Below, piece by piece: positions 35,640-35,956 of a stretch of DNA of 35,956 bases. The translations under genes were made by a program, and so were the position numbers. The notes below the pieces were generated by a model. It searched no databases and was not told where the DNA came from. It was given only the letters and a program-made list of their open reading frames with translations. Within the stretch, counting starts at the first letter, position 1. Each line of letters begins with the position of its first letter. This DNA is from Gemmatimonadota bacterium (GTDB lineage Bacteria; Gemmatimonadota; Gemmatimonadetes; Gemmatimonadales; GWC2-71-9): NCBI GenBank assembly GCA_016794805.1, contig JAEUJI010000152.1, forward strand, positions 1 through 35,956. Direction: 5' to 3'.

Positions 35640-35956
35640 CAACGGCAATCTCCGGCGCTCCGCTACAATGATAGAGAGCGCATGAGCGAATTCGCTTGCA
35701 GGTTGGGCGGCTCGGCCAGGAAAGCTTGACCGTGGCCGAACGGACTCCCGCGCGCGGCCTTTGGGTTCTGAAGCCCGACCTTCACTCGTGATGCGATTCT
35801 CTGGACACACAATCTCCCGCCCGGCGCGCGAACTCCGGGGGGGATTCTCCCGACGCGGTTCCCGAGCAGCCCCCCCCGCTACCCCCCACCCGCCCATGCC
35901 CCCAGATTAGAGGGTGCCCGGCTCCCCCATCCGGGCCTGCCCCCTGCGACCGATGC
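35640..35956. other. Right-edge intergenic stretch
   Basis: 317 bp with no supported gene. It contains a 12-bp palindrome AGCGAATTCGCT (35685-35696), a TACAAT (35664-35669) without a well-spaced -35, and from about 35820 a G/C-homopolymer-rich tract with a run of eight C. The open minus-strand frame here (35604-35897) overlaps propeller B' and looks non-coding. Confidence 0.5.

Noticed and set aside
35604-35897. Minus-strand 97-codon frame at the right edge
   Set aside because: It overlaps propeller B', has no ribosome binding site and gives low-complexity Arg/Pro/Gly-rich translation.

Overview
The window is GC-rich chromosomal DNA, roughly 70% by eye except for its last ~2.8 kb. Several traits point to Gemmatimonadota or a close relative: a membrane-tethered SARP/BTAD-TPR regulator, many secreted six-bladed beta-propeller proteins, signal peptides ending in A-Q, and dense operons with ATGA/GTGA start-stop overlaps. 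This assignment is inference, since there is no rRNA marker here. No tRNA, rRNA, CRISPR array, transposase or phage gene was recognised.

Layout. 0.1-2.2 kb: selD, which reads through an in-frame UGA at the catalytic cysteine position and is therefore a selenoprotein gene, with a coupled 70-aa gene and a head-to-head NicO/UreH-type metal transporter. 2.2-4.0 kb: a lipoprotein amidohydrolase and a small membrane protein. 4.1-8.2 kb: trehalose operon otsA-otsB-GH15. 8.2-9.1 kb: two small exported proteins. 9.3-12.1 kb: a SARP/BTAD regulator with a membrane segment and a TPR C-terminus. 12.1-14.8 kb: an overlapping operon (minus strand) for a histone H1-tail-like protein, an HtrA-like serine protease and an FHA membrane protein. 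15.0-20.4 kb: beta-carbonic anhydrase, a secreted (alpha/alpha)6 glycosidase-like protein and a CocE/NonD hydrolase. 20.6-24.6 kb: a BIG2/TolB-propeller protein, a zinc-binding dehydrogenase and an MscS-like membrane protein. 24.6-28.1 kb: three related exported propeller proteins.

28.2-35.6 kb holds the most unusual structure. A four-gene cassette appears twice in tandem. Each copy has a minus-strand HTH-like regulator, then divergently a secreted propeller (A), a small secreted protein with seven spaced cysteines, and a second secreted propeller (B) carrying a GRRGxGPGE motif. All four members are recognisably paralogous between copies. The second copy's structural genes have visibly lower GC, so it looks acquired or anciently diverged rather than freshly duplicated. 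I know of no described system with this composition; the function is unknown, and an envelope or extracellular role follows from the signal peptides.
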